Shown here: positions 1 to 7,822 of the stretch, one piece after another | Layout: every line of letters begins with the position of its first letter | How positions within the stretch are numbered: position 1 is the stretch's first letter | From: Verrucomicrobiota bacterium | GTDB lineage: Bacteria; Verrucomicrobiota; Verrucomicrobiia; Opitutales; UBA953 | Direction of reading: 5' to 3' | Assembly: GCA_009924535.1 (NCBI GenBank) | Contig: RFRI01000026.1 | Span: forward strand, 1 to 11,109 | Length of the DNA stretch: 11,109 nucleotides | Made by a program: the position numbers and the translations under genes | The notes under the pieces: generated by a model | Seen by the model: the letters and a program-made list of their open reading frames with translations, nothing else | What the model was told of the DNA's origin: nothing | The model's database searches: none

Positions 1-177
1 GAATCGGTCGAAGTCCCGACCCGCGGCCTCTCCAAGCACGAGGTCAAGAAACTGGCGGCGACCTTCGGACGCGGCGACGTCGTCCGCCATCCCCATCCGG
101 CCGCGGCGAAGCTCCGCTTGGCGAATCATGAGGAATTGGAGGTCTTTTGGACGCCAGCCGTCTCCCGGGCACCATAA
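1..177 (+). CDS. 3' end of an unrecognised protein gene (partial)
   Basis: An open frame enters from the left edge in frame 1 and ends at TAA 175-177, giving 58 residues of C-terminus. Codon third positions are mostly G or C, as in the confirmed genes, which supports this frame over the others. The visible peptide begins ESVEVPTRGLSKHEVKKLAA and ends VFWTPAVSRAP. It is basic and soluble-looking, with no membrane segment and no motif I recognise, so no function is offered. It lies 105 bp upstream of ppk1 on the same strand, so the two could be co-transcribed. The missing 5' part lies outside the window. Confidence 0.6.
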   Translation, partial: ESVEVPTRGLSKHEVKKLAATFGRGDVVRHPHPAAAKLRLANHEELEVFWTPAVSRAP

Positions 178-220
178 TGTAACAAAGTCGGCGGGGCATT
201 TGTTTGCCTGCCGGTCGTCA

Positions 221-233
221 GAGGAGTTTAATG
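221..233 (+). promoter_or_regulatory. Good Shine-Dalgarno and ATG out of frame with ppk1
   Basis: GAGGAG at 221-226 sits four bases before an ATG at 231-233, the best ribosome-binding arrangement in the left half of the window. The frame it opens (44 codons, stop at 363-365) overlaps the first 27 codons of ppk1 in a different frame. The ppk1 ATG at 283 itself has no purine-rich leader. Either this is a small upstream frame that couples translation into ppk1, or a one-base indel between 231 and 282 hides the true ppk1 start. The ppk1 frame has a stop at 232-234, so it cannot start further upstream as sequenced. Confidence 0.35.
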
Positions 234-282
234 AGCGGAGTCCCCTGTTCCATTCTGGCACGGCGGGCGACCTTACATCTCC

Positions 283-2319
283 ATGTTCAATCGCGAACTC
301 AGTTGGCTAAGCTTCGACCGTCGAGTCCTCGAACTCGCCGAAGACGATTCCGTCCCCCTCCTTGAGCGTGTCCGCTTCCTCTCCATCGTGAGCTCGAACC
401 TCGACGAGTTCTTCGAGATCCGCGTCGCCGGCATCATGCAGCAGCAGGAATCCGCCAGCCATCCGGCGACCAAGGAATTCCTGACGGATGTGCTGAACCG
501 CGCCCGCGAACTGGTCGAAGCCCAGCAGGCTTGCTGGAAGCAGAAACTCCTGCCGGCGCTCTCCGGCCACGGCATCGAAGTCCTGGCCAGGGAACAGCTC
601 GGCGACGGAGCCAGGTCCGAGCTTTCCCCTCGCTTCGACCGCGATATCCTGCCGGCGCTGACGCCCTTGGCGATCGATCCGTCGCACCCCTTCCCGGTCC
701 TGACCAACAGAGGACTCTACCTGCTCGCCTTGCTTCGTGATCCGACGTCAGGCGAACTTCGTCGGGCGGTCGTCCCGGTGCCACGCATCCTGCCGCGTAT
801 CCTTGGCCTCGCCGACCGCAAGAGCTTCACCTTCCTCAGCCACGTCATCCAGCTCTTCATCCACCGGCTTTTCCCGGGACTCGAACTGCAGGGATCCTGG
901 GCGTTCCGCATCACGCGTAACAGCGACCTTTACGTCGACGAAGAAGAAGCCGGCAACCTCCTCGAGGCCATCGAGGACGAGATCCGCAACCTGCGCAAAG
1001 GAGCGCCTGTCCGTCTGGAAATCGAAGCCGACGTGCCCGAAGGCGAGATGCAGTGGCTGCTCGGTTCGATCGGACTTACCTCCGACAACGCTTTTCGCAT
1101 CCCCGGGCCGGTCAACATGCTTCGCCTCGGCAGCCTGATCGACATGATCGGCCGCCCCGAACTGCTCTATCCCGGCTTCGTCTCGGTCGTGCCCCCCGAG
1201 TGCGCCGACCCCGCCAAGCTCTACGAGCGCATCGCCGAGCAGGACATCATCCTGCACCACCCTTACGAGTCCTTCGCGCCGGTCGTCGATTTCATCCGTC
1301 AGGCCGCCAAAGACGAGAGCGTCGTCGCGATCAAGCTCACGCTCTACCGGACCAGCGGCGATTCGCCGGTGGTGGAAGCCCTCAAGGAAGCGGCCCGGAA
1401 CGGCAAACAGGTGACGGCCTTGGTCGAGCTTCGCGCCCGCTTCGACGAACTCAACAACATCGAATGGGCCCGCCAGCTGGAAGAAGCCGGCGCCCACGTG
1501 GTGTACGGCCTGGGCGGCCTGAAGACGCATTGCAAGGCCTGCCTCGTGGTCCGGCAGGAGAAGACCGGGCTTCGCCGCTATGCCCACCTCGGCACGGGCA
1601 ACTATAATCCCAAGACCGCGCGCATCTACACCGATTTCTCCCTGCTCACGTGCAACGAGGAGATCACCGCGGACGTCGGACTCCTCTTCAACGTCCTGAC
1701 CGGCAACCTCGCCGGACCTAAGTTCAAGCATCTGCTGATCGCGCCGTTCGACCTCGCGCGTCGCATCGTGGAGCTCATCAAGGCCGAGACCGCCAACGCC
1801 AAGGCCGGCAAGCCCGCCACGATCTTCGCCAAGGTGAACAGTCTCGTCGACCCCGACGTCATCCACGCGCTCTACGAGGCATCCCAGGCGGGAGTCCGCA
1901 TCGAACTCGTGGTCCGCGGCATCTGCTGCCTCAAGCCTGGCATCACAGGGAAGAGCGACAATATCCGGGTCCGGAGCTTCCTCGGCCGCTTCCTCGAACA
2001 CAGCCGGCTTTTCCGCTTCGAGAATGCCGACGCCCAGCCGATCCTCCTCATGGGCAGCGCCGACTGGATGCCGCGTAATTTCCAAAGGCGCATCGAATGC
2101 GTCTTCCCGCTGCGTGCCCCCCACGTCCGTCGACGCGTCGAAGAGGAGATCCTCATGGTCTACCGCGACCGCCAAGGCGACGCCAAGGCGTTGTCCCCGG
2201 ATGGCACCTACTTAGCCTGCGAACCCATGGGCCGACTGGCTCCTGGGGCCCAGGACACCTTCCTGCAGCTGGCCGCCAAGGCCGCCCACGCTCGCCTCAC
2301 GGAGCAGACGGAGAAATAG
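283..2319 (+). CDS. ppk1: Polyphosphate kinase 1
   Basis: This enzyme reversibly transfers the gamma phosphate of ATP onto inorganic polyphosphate, usually at the membrane or in polyphosphate granules. At 678 residues it matches the usual size of about 690. The N-terminal domain opens with FNRELSWLSF and carries SSNLDEFFEIRVAG. The two phospholipase-D-like C-terminal domains hold the autophosphorylated histidine, H435 in YAHLGTGNYNPKTARIYTD (the same number as in E. coli), and the second essential histidine, H573 in FLEHSRLFRFEN. The family pattern is therefore complete and the enzyme should be active. ATG 283 is the only usable start in frame, but it lacks a Shine-Dalgarno, and the better one at 221-226 points to another frame. 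The 3' end overlaps the convergent lpxK by 23 bp. No ppx or pho gene is adjacent. Confidence 0.95.
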   Translation: MFNRELSWLSFDRRVLELAEDDSVPLLERVRFLSIVSSNLDEFFEIRVAGIMQQQESASHPATKEFLTDVLNRARELVEAQQACWKQKLLPALSGHGIEVLAREQLGDGARSELSPRFDRDILPALTPLAIDPSHPFPVLTNRGLYLLALLRDPTSGELRRAVVPVPRILPRILGLADRKSFTFLSHVIQLFIHRLFPGLELQGSWAFRITRNSDLYVDEEEAGNLLEAIEDEIRNLRKGAPVRLEIEADVPEGEMQWLLGSIGLTSDNAFRIPGPVNMLRLGSLIDMIGRPELLYPGFVSVVPPECADPAKLYERIAEQDIILHHPYESFAPVVDFIRQAAKDESVVAIKLTLYRTSGDSPVVEALKEAARNGKQVTALVELRARFDELNNIEWARQLEEAGAHVVYGLGGLKTHCKACLVVRQEKTGLRRYAHLGTGNYNPKTARIYTDFSLLTCNEEITADVGLLFNVLTGNLAGPKFKHLLIAPFDLARRIVELIKAETANAKAGKPATIFAKVNSLVDPDVIHALYEASQAGVRIELVVRGICCLKPGITGKSDNIRVRSFLGRFLEHSRLFRFENADAQPILLMGSADWMPRNFQRRIECVFPLRAPHVRRRVEEEILMVYRDRQGDAKALSPDGTYLACEPMGRLAPGAQDTFLQLAAKAAHARLTEQTEK

Positions 2320-3508
2320 AAGGCCCTAGGCAGATCCGTTCGACGGCCGCATTGAATCCCTCCGCATCGCCGAGGATCTCCACCTCAAGGCGGACGAACA
2401 TCAGCGGGATCGGAGGGCGGAAGCGCGCCTGCAGTCGGACGGCGTCCTTCTCGGTCGTGATGATCATCTCAGCCTTGGCTTGCATGGCCTGTTCGAGGAC
2501 CTCGTCGAGGTCTTCATCCGCGAAGGCATGGTGATCGAGGAAACGACGATTGGCGACGATCGTGGCGCCCTGATTGGTCAGGATCTCCTCAAAACGCTCC
2601 GGGGTCGCGATCCCGGAGAAGGCCGCCACGCGTCGCCCCTTGAGATCGGACATCGGCAGGCGCTTCGGTCCCTCGACCTCGACCAGTTCACGGGCGCTAT
2701 GCGAGCAGGCGATGATTTCGGCCTTGGGGTTATGTCGGCGGATCAGGCTCACCAAAGCCGGAGCGGGCGGGCCGACGGACTTCGTCACGAAGACGTAGGA
2801 AGCGCGGCTCAGGTTGGAGATCGGCTCGCGGAGCACGCCGCGGGGCAGGAGCGAACCATTGCCGAACGGATCGCGGCTGTCGACGAGGAGCAGGTTGATC
2901 TGTCCGCGCAGCGGCAGATACTGGAGGCCGTCGTCCAGCAGGATCGTGTCCACGCCGAATCGTCGCAGCGCGAAGCGACCACCTTCGACGCGATCACGGT
3001 CGACGATGACGATCACGCCTTCGCCGCAGAGATTCTGGGCGAGCATGTAAGGCTCGTCGCCCGCTTCGTCGGGACCCACCAGGACCGACTTGCCGTCCGA
3101 AACCACGAGCGGATCGGGGCGGCTGCCTTGCGTCAGCCAGCGCCAGAATCGCTTCAGCATCGAATCGGAAGCTCCCTTGTAACCGCGCGAAAGGATAGCC
3201 ACCTTGCGACCGCGGGCCGTCAGCACGCGCGCCATCTTCAGCACGATGGGGGTCTTCCCGGTACCGCCGACGGTGAGATTACCTACGACCACGACCTTGC
3301 ATCCGAGCGGCGTGTCGCGGAAAAGACGGTTGCGATACAGCCACAGGCGCAGACGGACCAAGACCTCGAAAATCCACGAAAGCACCTTCAGGAAGGCCCC
3401 GAGCAAGGTCGCCCCCGGCCCTTTCCGGCGCTCGTAGACTACGTCTACGGCATATCCGGCCACGGCCTCTCCAAGGGAGGAAAAGAACCCTCGATGCTTG
3501 GCGGCCAT
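2297..3508 (-). CDS. lpxK: Tetraacyldisaccharide 4'-kinase (lipid A 4'-kinase)
   Basis: LpxK phosphorylates the 4' position of the lipid A disaccharide at the inner face of the cytoplasmic membrane, the sixth step of the Raetz pathway. From ATG 3508 the protein is 403 residues, longer than the ~330 of E. coli. A hydrophobic stretch at about 36-56 fits the membrane anchor. The family P-loop GNLTVGGTGKTP is at 76-87, followed by ILSRGYKG (105-112), DEAGDEPYML (147-156), LDDGLQYLPL (191-200), LDHHAF (324-329) and TTEKDAV (351-357). The usual DDGxQH is DDGLQY here. An in-frame ATG at 3547 would add 13 residues. Neither start has a Shine-Dalgarno, and 3508 is preferred because it leaves room for the divergent panD leader. 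The frame stays open farther upstream, but only antisense to panD. Its presence implies an outer membrane with lipid A. Confidence 0.93.
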   Translation of the reverse strand: MAAKHRGFFSSLGEAVAGYAVDVVYERRKGPGATLLGAFLKVLSWIFEVLVRLRLWLYRNRLFRDTPLGCKVVVVGNLTVGGTGKTPIVLKMARVLTARGRKVAILSRGYKGASDSMLKRFWRWLTQGSRPDPLVVSDGKSVLVGPDEAGDEPYMLAQNLCGEGVIVIVDRDRVEGGRFALRRFGVDTILLDDGLQYLPLRGQINLLLVDSRDPFGNGSLLPRGVLREPISNLSRASYVFVTKSVGPPAPALVSLIRRHNPKAEIIACSHSARELVEVEGPKRLPMSDLKGRRVAAFSGIATPERFEEILTNQGATIVANRRFLDHHAFADEDLDEVLEQAMQAKAEMIITTEKDAVRLQARFRPPIPLMFVRLEVEILGDAEGFNAAVERICLGPSISPSAP

Positions 3509-3574
3509 GGACGAATTGATGCAAAGTTGTTTGACGAAGGCAACCATCCCGATTGAGAAGGACGACCCAGCGCC
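3509..3574. promoter_or_regulatory. Divergent lpxK/panD intergenic region
   Basis: These 66 bases must carry the promoters for both lpxK (leftward) and the panD unit (rightward), unless transcription starts inside the genes. A TTGACG at 3531-3536 resembles a rightward -35 element, but no convincing -10 hexamer lies 16-18 bases further on. GAGAAGGA at 3555-3562 is purine-rich and ends 12 bases before the panD ATG, a little far for a standard Shine-Dalgarno. No operator or riboswitch is apparent. Confidence 0.3.
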
Positions 3575-3976
3575 ATGCTCGTACACCTGTTGCGCACCAA
3601 ACTTCTCCGAGCCGAGGTCACCGCGGCCCGGCTCGATTACGAGGGCTCCTTGGCCATCGATCGGGAACTCATGGCCCTGGTCGGCATGCTGCCTTACGAG
3701 AAGATCCTCATCGGCAACCTGGCCAACGGGGAGCGCTTCGAGACCTACGCCATCCCCGCCCCCGCCGGCACCCGTGAGGTCTGCCTGAACGGCGCCACAG
3801 CCCACCTGGGCAAGCCGGGCGACCTGCTGGTCATCATGTCCTTCACCGAGGTCGAAGAATCTGCCGCCTCGACCTGGAAACCCCGGACCGCCACCCTTGC
3901 CGAGGGCAACCGTCGCATCGTCCGCCTCGAAAACCCCGATGTCCCCACCTCCCTCCTGACCACCTTCCAACGATGA
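3575..3976 (+). CDS. panD: Aspartate 1-decarboxylase proenzyme
   Basis: PanD decarboxylates L-aspartate to beta-alanine, the precursor of pantothenate and coenzyme A, in the cytoplasm. The 133-residue chain is the usual length and aligns without gaps near its N-terminus. The self-cleavage site is YEGS with Gly24-Ser25, so Ser25 becomes the pyruvoyl cofactor after autoprocessing. Lys9, Arg54 and Thr57-Tyr58 of the substrate and processing site are present at the standard positions, as is NGATAHLG (NGAAAH in E. coli). ATG 3575 gives the canonical N-terminus. The stop overlaps the next gene's start as ATGA (3973-3976), which implies translational coupling to the aminotransferase. No maturation factor (PanZ/PanM) is seen nearby, and many non-enteric PanD proteins are thought to process without one. 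Confidence 0.95.
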   Translation: MLVHLLRTKLLRAEVTAARLDYEGSLAIDRELMALVGMLPYEKILIGNLANGERFETYAIPAPAGTREVCLNGATAHLGKPGDLLVIMSFTEVEESAASTWKPRTATLAEGNRRIVRLENPDVPTSLLTTFQR

Positions 3977-5052
3977 GCTATCGTCTATATATACCCGGAC
4001 CCCTGACCGTCTCCGATTCGATCACCCAAGCCATGGCTAAACCCATGGTCGGCCATCGTTCCGGCGATTTCGTCAAGCTGTACAATGACATGCAGCCTCG
4101 ACTGCAGGCCATGTTCTACACCCAGGACCCGGTCTATCTCGCCACGAGCTCCGCCTGGGGCGTGATGGAAGGCGCCCTCCGCAACGTCTGCCGCAAGGGC
4201 GTGCTCAACTGCATGAACGGCGCGTTCTCCGACAAGTGGAACGATGTCGCCAAGCGCTGCGGCAAGTACGCCGAAGCCCTGCAGTTCGACTGGGGCAAGC
4301 CCGTCGACCCGGAAGCCGTCCGCAAGGCCCTCGCCACCGGCAAGTTCGACTGCATCACCTTCATCCACTCCGAGACCTCCACCGGCACCCTCTCGCCCAT
4401 CGCCGACATCATGGCCGTGGTCCGCGAGTTCCCCGACGTGATCTCGATCGCCGACACGGTCAGCTCCTTCTCGACCATCCCGATCAAGAAGGACGAGCTC
4501 GGCGTGGACATCTTCCTCACCGGCTCCCAGAAGGCCCTCGCCCTGCCCCCGGGCCTCGCGATCTTCGCCGTGAGCGAACGCGCCCGCGAACGCGCCAAGC
4601 AGTCCCCCGACCGCGGCTACTACTTCGACCTGATCGAGTTCCATGACAACCACGTCAAGGGCATGACCCCCTCGACGCCCTGCATCTCCCTTTTCTACGG
4701 CCTGCAGCAGCGCCTCCTCGAGATCGAAGCCGAAGGCCTCGACAACCGCTACGCCCGCCACATCCGCCTCAACGAGCGCATGCGTGCCTGGGGCCTGGCC
4801 AAGGGCTTCTCGCTCCTGCCCGAGCTCAAGTTCGGCACCCGCGGCCTCAACTGCTTCAAGAACGACCGCAACGCCGACCTCGAGCGCCTGAACAAGACCC
4901 TTAAGTCGCGCCACAAGCTCGTGATCGACGGCGGCTACGGCAAGCTGAAGGGCAAGACGTTCCGCATCTCCAACATGGGAGACGAGACCGACGCCACGAT
5001 TTCCACGCTGATCGCCGCCCTTGATGACTCCTTCGCCGAGCAGGGAATGTAA
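3973..5052 (+). CDS. Class V PLP aminotransferase, alanine-glyoxylate type
   Basis: This 359-residue protein belongs to fold-type I, class V (alanine-glyoxylate / serine-pyruvate aminotransferases). The N-terminal PGPLTVSDSI matches the family's PGP start. The phosphate-binding turn is ATSSAWGVMEG (57-67), HSETSTG (132-138) is the substrate loop, Asp161 in SIADTVSS contacts the pyridine nitrogen, and Lys187 in LTGSQKALALPPG forms the Schiff base. A C-terminal arginine in FRISNMGD probably binds the substrate carboxylate. The donor and acceptor cannot be read from sequence; alanine, serine or glyoxylate are likely. The 4-bp overlap with panD suggests joint expression and possibly a link to beta-alanine or alanine supply, which is inference. 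Codons are very strongly biased to C-ending forms (GCC, CTC, GGC), suggesting high expression. Confidence 0.88.
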   Translation: MSYRLYIPGPLTVSDSITQAMAKPMVGHRSGDFVKLYNDMQPRLQAMFYTQDPVYLATSSAWGVMEGALRNVCRKGVLNCMNGAFSDKWNDVAKRCGKYAEALQFDWGKPVDPEAVRKALATGKFDCITFIHSETSTGTLSPIADIMAVVREFPDVISIADTVSSFSTIPIKKDELGVDIFLTGSQKALALPPGLAIFAVSERARERAKQSPDRGYYFDLIEFHDNHVKGMTPSTPCISLFYGLQQRLLEIEAEGLDNRYARHIRLNERMRAWGLAKGFSLLPELKFGTRGLNCFKNDRNADLERLNKTLKSRHKLVIDGGYGKLKGKTFRISNMGDETDATISTLIAALDDSFAEQGM

Positions 5053-5071
5053 CCGGATTTGACAATCGGTT
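5051..5071. repeat. Imperfect inverted repeat between aminotransferase and topB
   Basis: AACCG at 5051-5055 pairs with CGGTT at 5067-5071, and ATT (5057-5059) with AAT (5064-5066), with one bulged G and a TGAC loop. It begins inside the aminotransferase stop codon and ends 12 bases before topB. No T-run follows, so it is not a standard intrinsic terminator. It may be a weak attenuating hairpin or mRNA 3' stabiliser, or chance. Confidence 0.3.
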
Positions 5072-5083
5072 ATCATCCTACGC

Positions 5084-7822
5084 ATGCGCAAGAAATCATC
5101 CAAGTCGTCCGACGAAGTTTCCGCCCCCGCCGGTTCCAAGATCCTGGTCATCGCCGAGAAGCCCTCGGTGGCGACCGATCTCGCCAAGGTCCTCAAGGTA
5201 CCCAAGGCCACCAGCGATTACTTCGAGAACGACAAGTGGGTGATCAGCTCTTCCATCGGCCACGTGGTACGCCTCGTGGATCCGGATGACATCGACCCGA
5301 AGTTCAAGCGCTGGACCCTCAAGGATCTCCCGATCGACCCGGCCAAGTTCGACGGCACCGCCAGCCCCGACATCCTGAAGGCCGTCATCAGCGAGCGTAA
5401 CAACGGCGACCGCTACAAACTGCTGAAGAAGCTCCTCGGCCGCCCCGACGTCGGCACGGTCGTCAACGCCTGCGACGCCGGCCGCGAAGGCGAGCTCATC
5501 TTCCACTACGTCTACCAGCTCGCGAAGTGCAAGCTGCCCTGCCAGCGCCTCTGGCTGGCGAGCATGACGAACTCGGCCATCGCCGAGGCGTTCGAACACC
5601 TGCTGCCCGCCTCCGCCAAGCAAGGCCTGCTCGACGCGGCGATCTGCCGCTCCCAGGCCGACTGGTTGGTGGGCATGACGGCCAGCCGTTTCTCGACCAT
5701 CATCATCGGCGGCGCCAAGCGCGAGGTCTTCTCGGTCGGCCGCGTCCAGACCCCCACGCTCATGCTCATCGTGAAGCGCGAGCTGGAGATCCGTAATTTC
5801 ATCCCGAAGACCTTCTGGAAGATCGAAGGCGACTTCGGTATCTCCAACGGCGGATACCGCGGCGCCGCCCAGGTGCCCGGCGTCACCGACCGCAAGGAAG
5901 CCGAACGTTTCTACGACGAAACCCAAGCCCGCAAGGTGGCCGAGGAATCGATCAAGATCGGCACCGGCGTCGTCACCGACGAACGCAAGCCGAAGAAGGA
6001 AAGCGCTCCCCGTCTCTTCGATCTCACGACCCTCCAGCGCGAAGGCAACCGTCGCTTCGGCTTCTCGGCCAAGACCACCTTGGGCGTCGCCCAAGCCCTC
6101 TACGAAAAGCATAAGGCGCTCACCTATCCTCGTACCGATTCCCAGTACCTGCCGGAGGATTACCTCCCGAACGCCAAGGCGGCCCTGCAATCGCTCGAAG
6201 GGGCGCACCCCGCCGGCGTCTTCGCCAAGGAAGCGCTCCGCAGCGGCTGGGTCGATGCCGCCGGCCGCCGTGTCTTCGACAACAAGAAGGTCAGCGATCA
6301 CTTCGCGATCATCCCGACCGGTACCGTCCCGCACGGCCTGACCGACGTAGAACAGAAGATCTACGACCTCGTCGTGCGTCGATTCGTCGCCGTCTTCTTC
6401 CCGATGGCCGAGTTCGAGGAGACCGTCCGCACGACCCAGGTCGGCGAACACAATTTCCGCACGACGGGCAAAGTGCTCGTCGTGGCCGGTTGGCGCGCCG
6501 TCTGGGGCCAGGAAGCCGAAGCCGAAGAAGATAAGGACAAGGAAGGCTCCGCGAGCCTCCCCGCCCTGGCTTCCGCCGATGGTTCTCCCGCCAAGGCCAA
6601 GGTCCACGGCGTCGACGTCAAGGAAGACGCGACCAAGCCGCCGGCCCGCTACAACGAAGCCTCGCTCCTCGGCGCGATGGAAAACGCCGGCAAGCTCGTC
6701 GACGACGAAGCCCTCGCCGAAGCGATGAAGGAGCGCGGCCTCGGTACGCCCGCGACCCGCGCCGCCACGATCGAAGAACTCCTCTCGAAGACCTACATCG
6801 AACGTCAGGGCAAGGAACTCGTCCCCCTCGCCAAGGCCTTCCAGCTCCATCAGTTCCTGCACGCCAAGGAAATGGGCGTCTTCACGGAACCCCAGATGAC
6901 CGGCGAGTGGGAATACAAGCTCAAGCAGATCGAGCATGGCAAGATGGGCCCGCGCGAATTCATGAAGGAGATCAAGGCGCTCCTTGAGATCATCGTGAAG
7001 AAAGGCGCCGTGAAGCCTCCTTCGAGCGAACTCGATCCGCAGGTCCTTTCACCGACCGACGGCAAGCCGCTGCAGACCGACGGCGAGAAATACTTCTCCC
7101 AGGACACGGTCGGCACGACGGACCGCCCGAAGCTGACGATCTATGTCGGCATGAACGGCCACACGATCACGCCGACCGAAGTCGCCGAACTGATCGAGAA
7201 GCGCCGCATCGGGCCCTTCTCCGACTTCCGTTCGATGAAGTCGGGCAAGAACTTCACGGGCTACATCGACCTCGTCGACCCGGACACGATCAAGCCTCGT
7301 GGCACCGAAGAGAAGACCGAGACCGCCCCTGCCCCTGCCGCCGAAGGCGAAGAAGCCGCGCCGGCCAAGGCACCTCGCAAGACCAAGCCCAAGGCACCGA
7401 GCGGCAAGCTCAAGGCCGTCCTCTACTTCCCGCCTCGCGAAGGAGCCGACGGCAATCCTGACGCGTTTGATGCCGAATGGCCGATCCTCGGCCCCTGCCC
7501 TGTCAGCGGCCTCGCCGTCCAGCATACACCGACCGCCGGTTATCGCGTCTGCCCGCACAAGGCCCAGGAGGCCGGCGCGAAGAAGACCTTCAGTCTCAAT
7601 GCCGAGATGCTCAAGTGTCCGATCTCGGCCGACGATGTCCGCAGGCTCCTCAACGAGGGCAAGACCGGGCTCAAGAAGTTCGTCTCCAATCGCACCAAGC
7701 GCACCTTCGAAGCCTTCCTTGTCGCCGACAAGCAGAAGGGCTGGTGGTTCGAATTCCCTCCCCGCAAGCCACGCGCCCCCAAGGGTGCCCTGGCGGAGAA
7801 GAAATCGGACGAGCCGTTCTGA
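5084..7822 (+). CDS. topB: DNA topoisomerase III (type IA)
   Basis: This type IA topoisomerase cuts and passes single strands to decatenate and relax DNA. At 912 residues it is longer than E. coli TopB (653). The Toprim domain starts KILVIAEKPSVA (Glu25) and carries the acidic metal site NACDAGREGELIF (Asp131, Glu135, Glu137). VGRVQTPTL is at 218-226, the catalytic tyrosine is Tyr348 in LTYPRTDSQYLP, HFAIIPTG is at 406-413 and GLGTPATRA at 552-560. The C-terminus has two topoisomerase-repeat-like segments, about 690-731 and 838-892, separated by an Ala/Pro/Glu/Lys linker (about 741-772). Only three cysteines (805, 823, 845) remain there, so a complete four-Cys zinc finger is doubtful. An acidic low-complexity insert lies at about 476-505. 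ATG 5084 has no Shine-Dalgarno. The stop abuts the convergent gene's stop with no spacer. Confidence 0.93.
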   Translation: MRKKSSKSSDEVSAPAGSKILVIAEKPSVATDLAKVLKVPKATSDYFENDKWVISSSIGHVVRLVDPDDIDPKFKRWTLKDLPIDPAKFDGTASPDILKAVISERNNGDRYKLLKKLLGRPDVGTVVNACDAGREGELIFHYVYQLAKCKLPCQRLWLASMTNSAIAEAFEHLLPASAKQGLLDAAICRSQADWLVGMTASRFSTIIIGGAKREVFSVGRVQTPTLMLIVKRELEIRNFIPKTFWKIEGDFGISNGGYRGAAQVPGVTDRKEAERFYDETQARKVAEESIKIGTGVVTDERKPKKESAPRLFDLTTLQREGNRRFGFSAKTTLGVAQALYEKHKALTYPRTDSQYLPEDYLPNAKAALQSLEGAHPAGVFAKEALRSGWVDAAGRRVFDNKKVSDHFAIIPTGTVPHGLTDVEQKIYDLVVRRFVAVFFPMAEFEETVRTTQVGEHNFRTTGKVLVVAGWRAVWGQEAEAEEDKDKEGSASLPALASADGSPAKAKVHGVDVKEDATKPPARYNEASLLGAMENAGKLVDDEALAEAMKERGLGTPATRAATIEELLSKTYIERQGKELVPLAKAFQLHQFLHAKEMGVFTEPQMTGEWEYKLKQIEHGKMGPREFMKEIKALLEIIVKKGAVKPPSSELDPQVLSPTDGKPLQTDGEKYFSQDTVGTTDRPKLTIYVGMNGHTITPTEVAELIEKRRIGPFSDFRSMKSGKNFTGYIDLVDPDTIKPRGTEEKTETAPAPAAEGEEAAPAKAPRKTKPKAPSGKLKAVLYFPPREGADGNPDAFDAEWPILGPCPVSGLAVQHTPTAGYRVCPHKAQEAGAKKTFSLNAEMLKCPISADDVRRLLNEGKTGLKKFVSNRTKRTFEAFLVADKQKGWWFEFPPRKPRAPKGALAEKKSDEPF

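Noticed and set aside
170..195. CATAATGTAACAAAG upstream of ppk1 as a Pho box or -10 element
   Set aside because: Only one half-site-like unit and no paired direct repeat. The possible -35 match is poor and badly spaced.
748..2175. Long - strand open frame antisense to ppk1
   Set aside because: Acidic, Val/Gly/Asp-rich composition typical of antisense in GC-rich genes. ppk1 on the other strand has full family motifs.
2480..3556. 358-codon + strand open frame across lpxK
   Set aside because: Antisense shadow. LpxK on the - strand has P-loop and other motifs in order.
3509..3970. Upstream extension of the lpxK frame
   Set aside because: It lies antisense to panD, whose residues match the family throughout. 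LpxK homology begins downstream of it.
5059..5083. TTGACA as a -35 element for topB
   Set aside because: No -10 hexamer at 16-18 bases spacing. Those bases would fall on the topB start codon.
3985..5211. 408-codon - strand open frame antisense to the aminotransferase
   Set aside because: Low-complexity Gly/Val/Ala/Asp translation mirrors the strong C-ending codon bias of the real gene.
5096..6937. 613-codon - strand open frame inside topB
   Set aside because: Shadow of topB codon bias. No recognisable domain, and topB motifs are complete.
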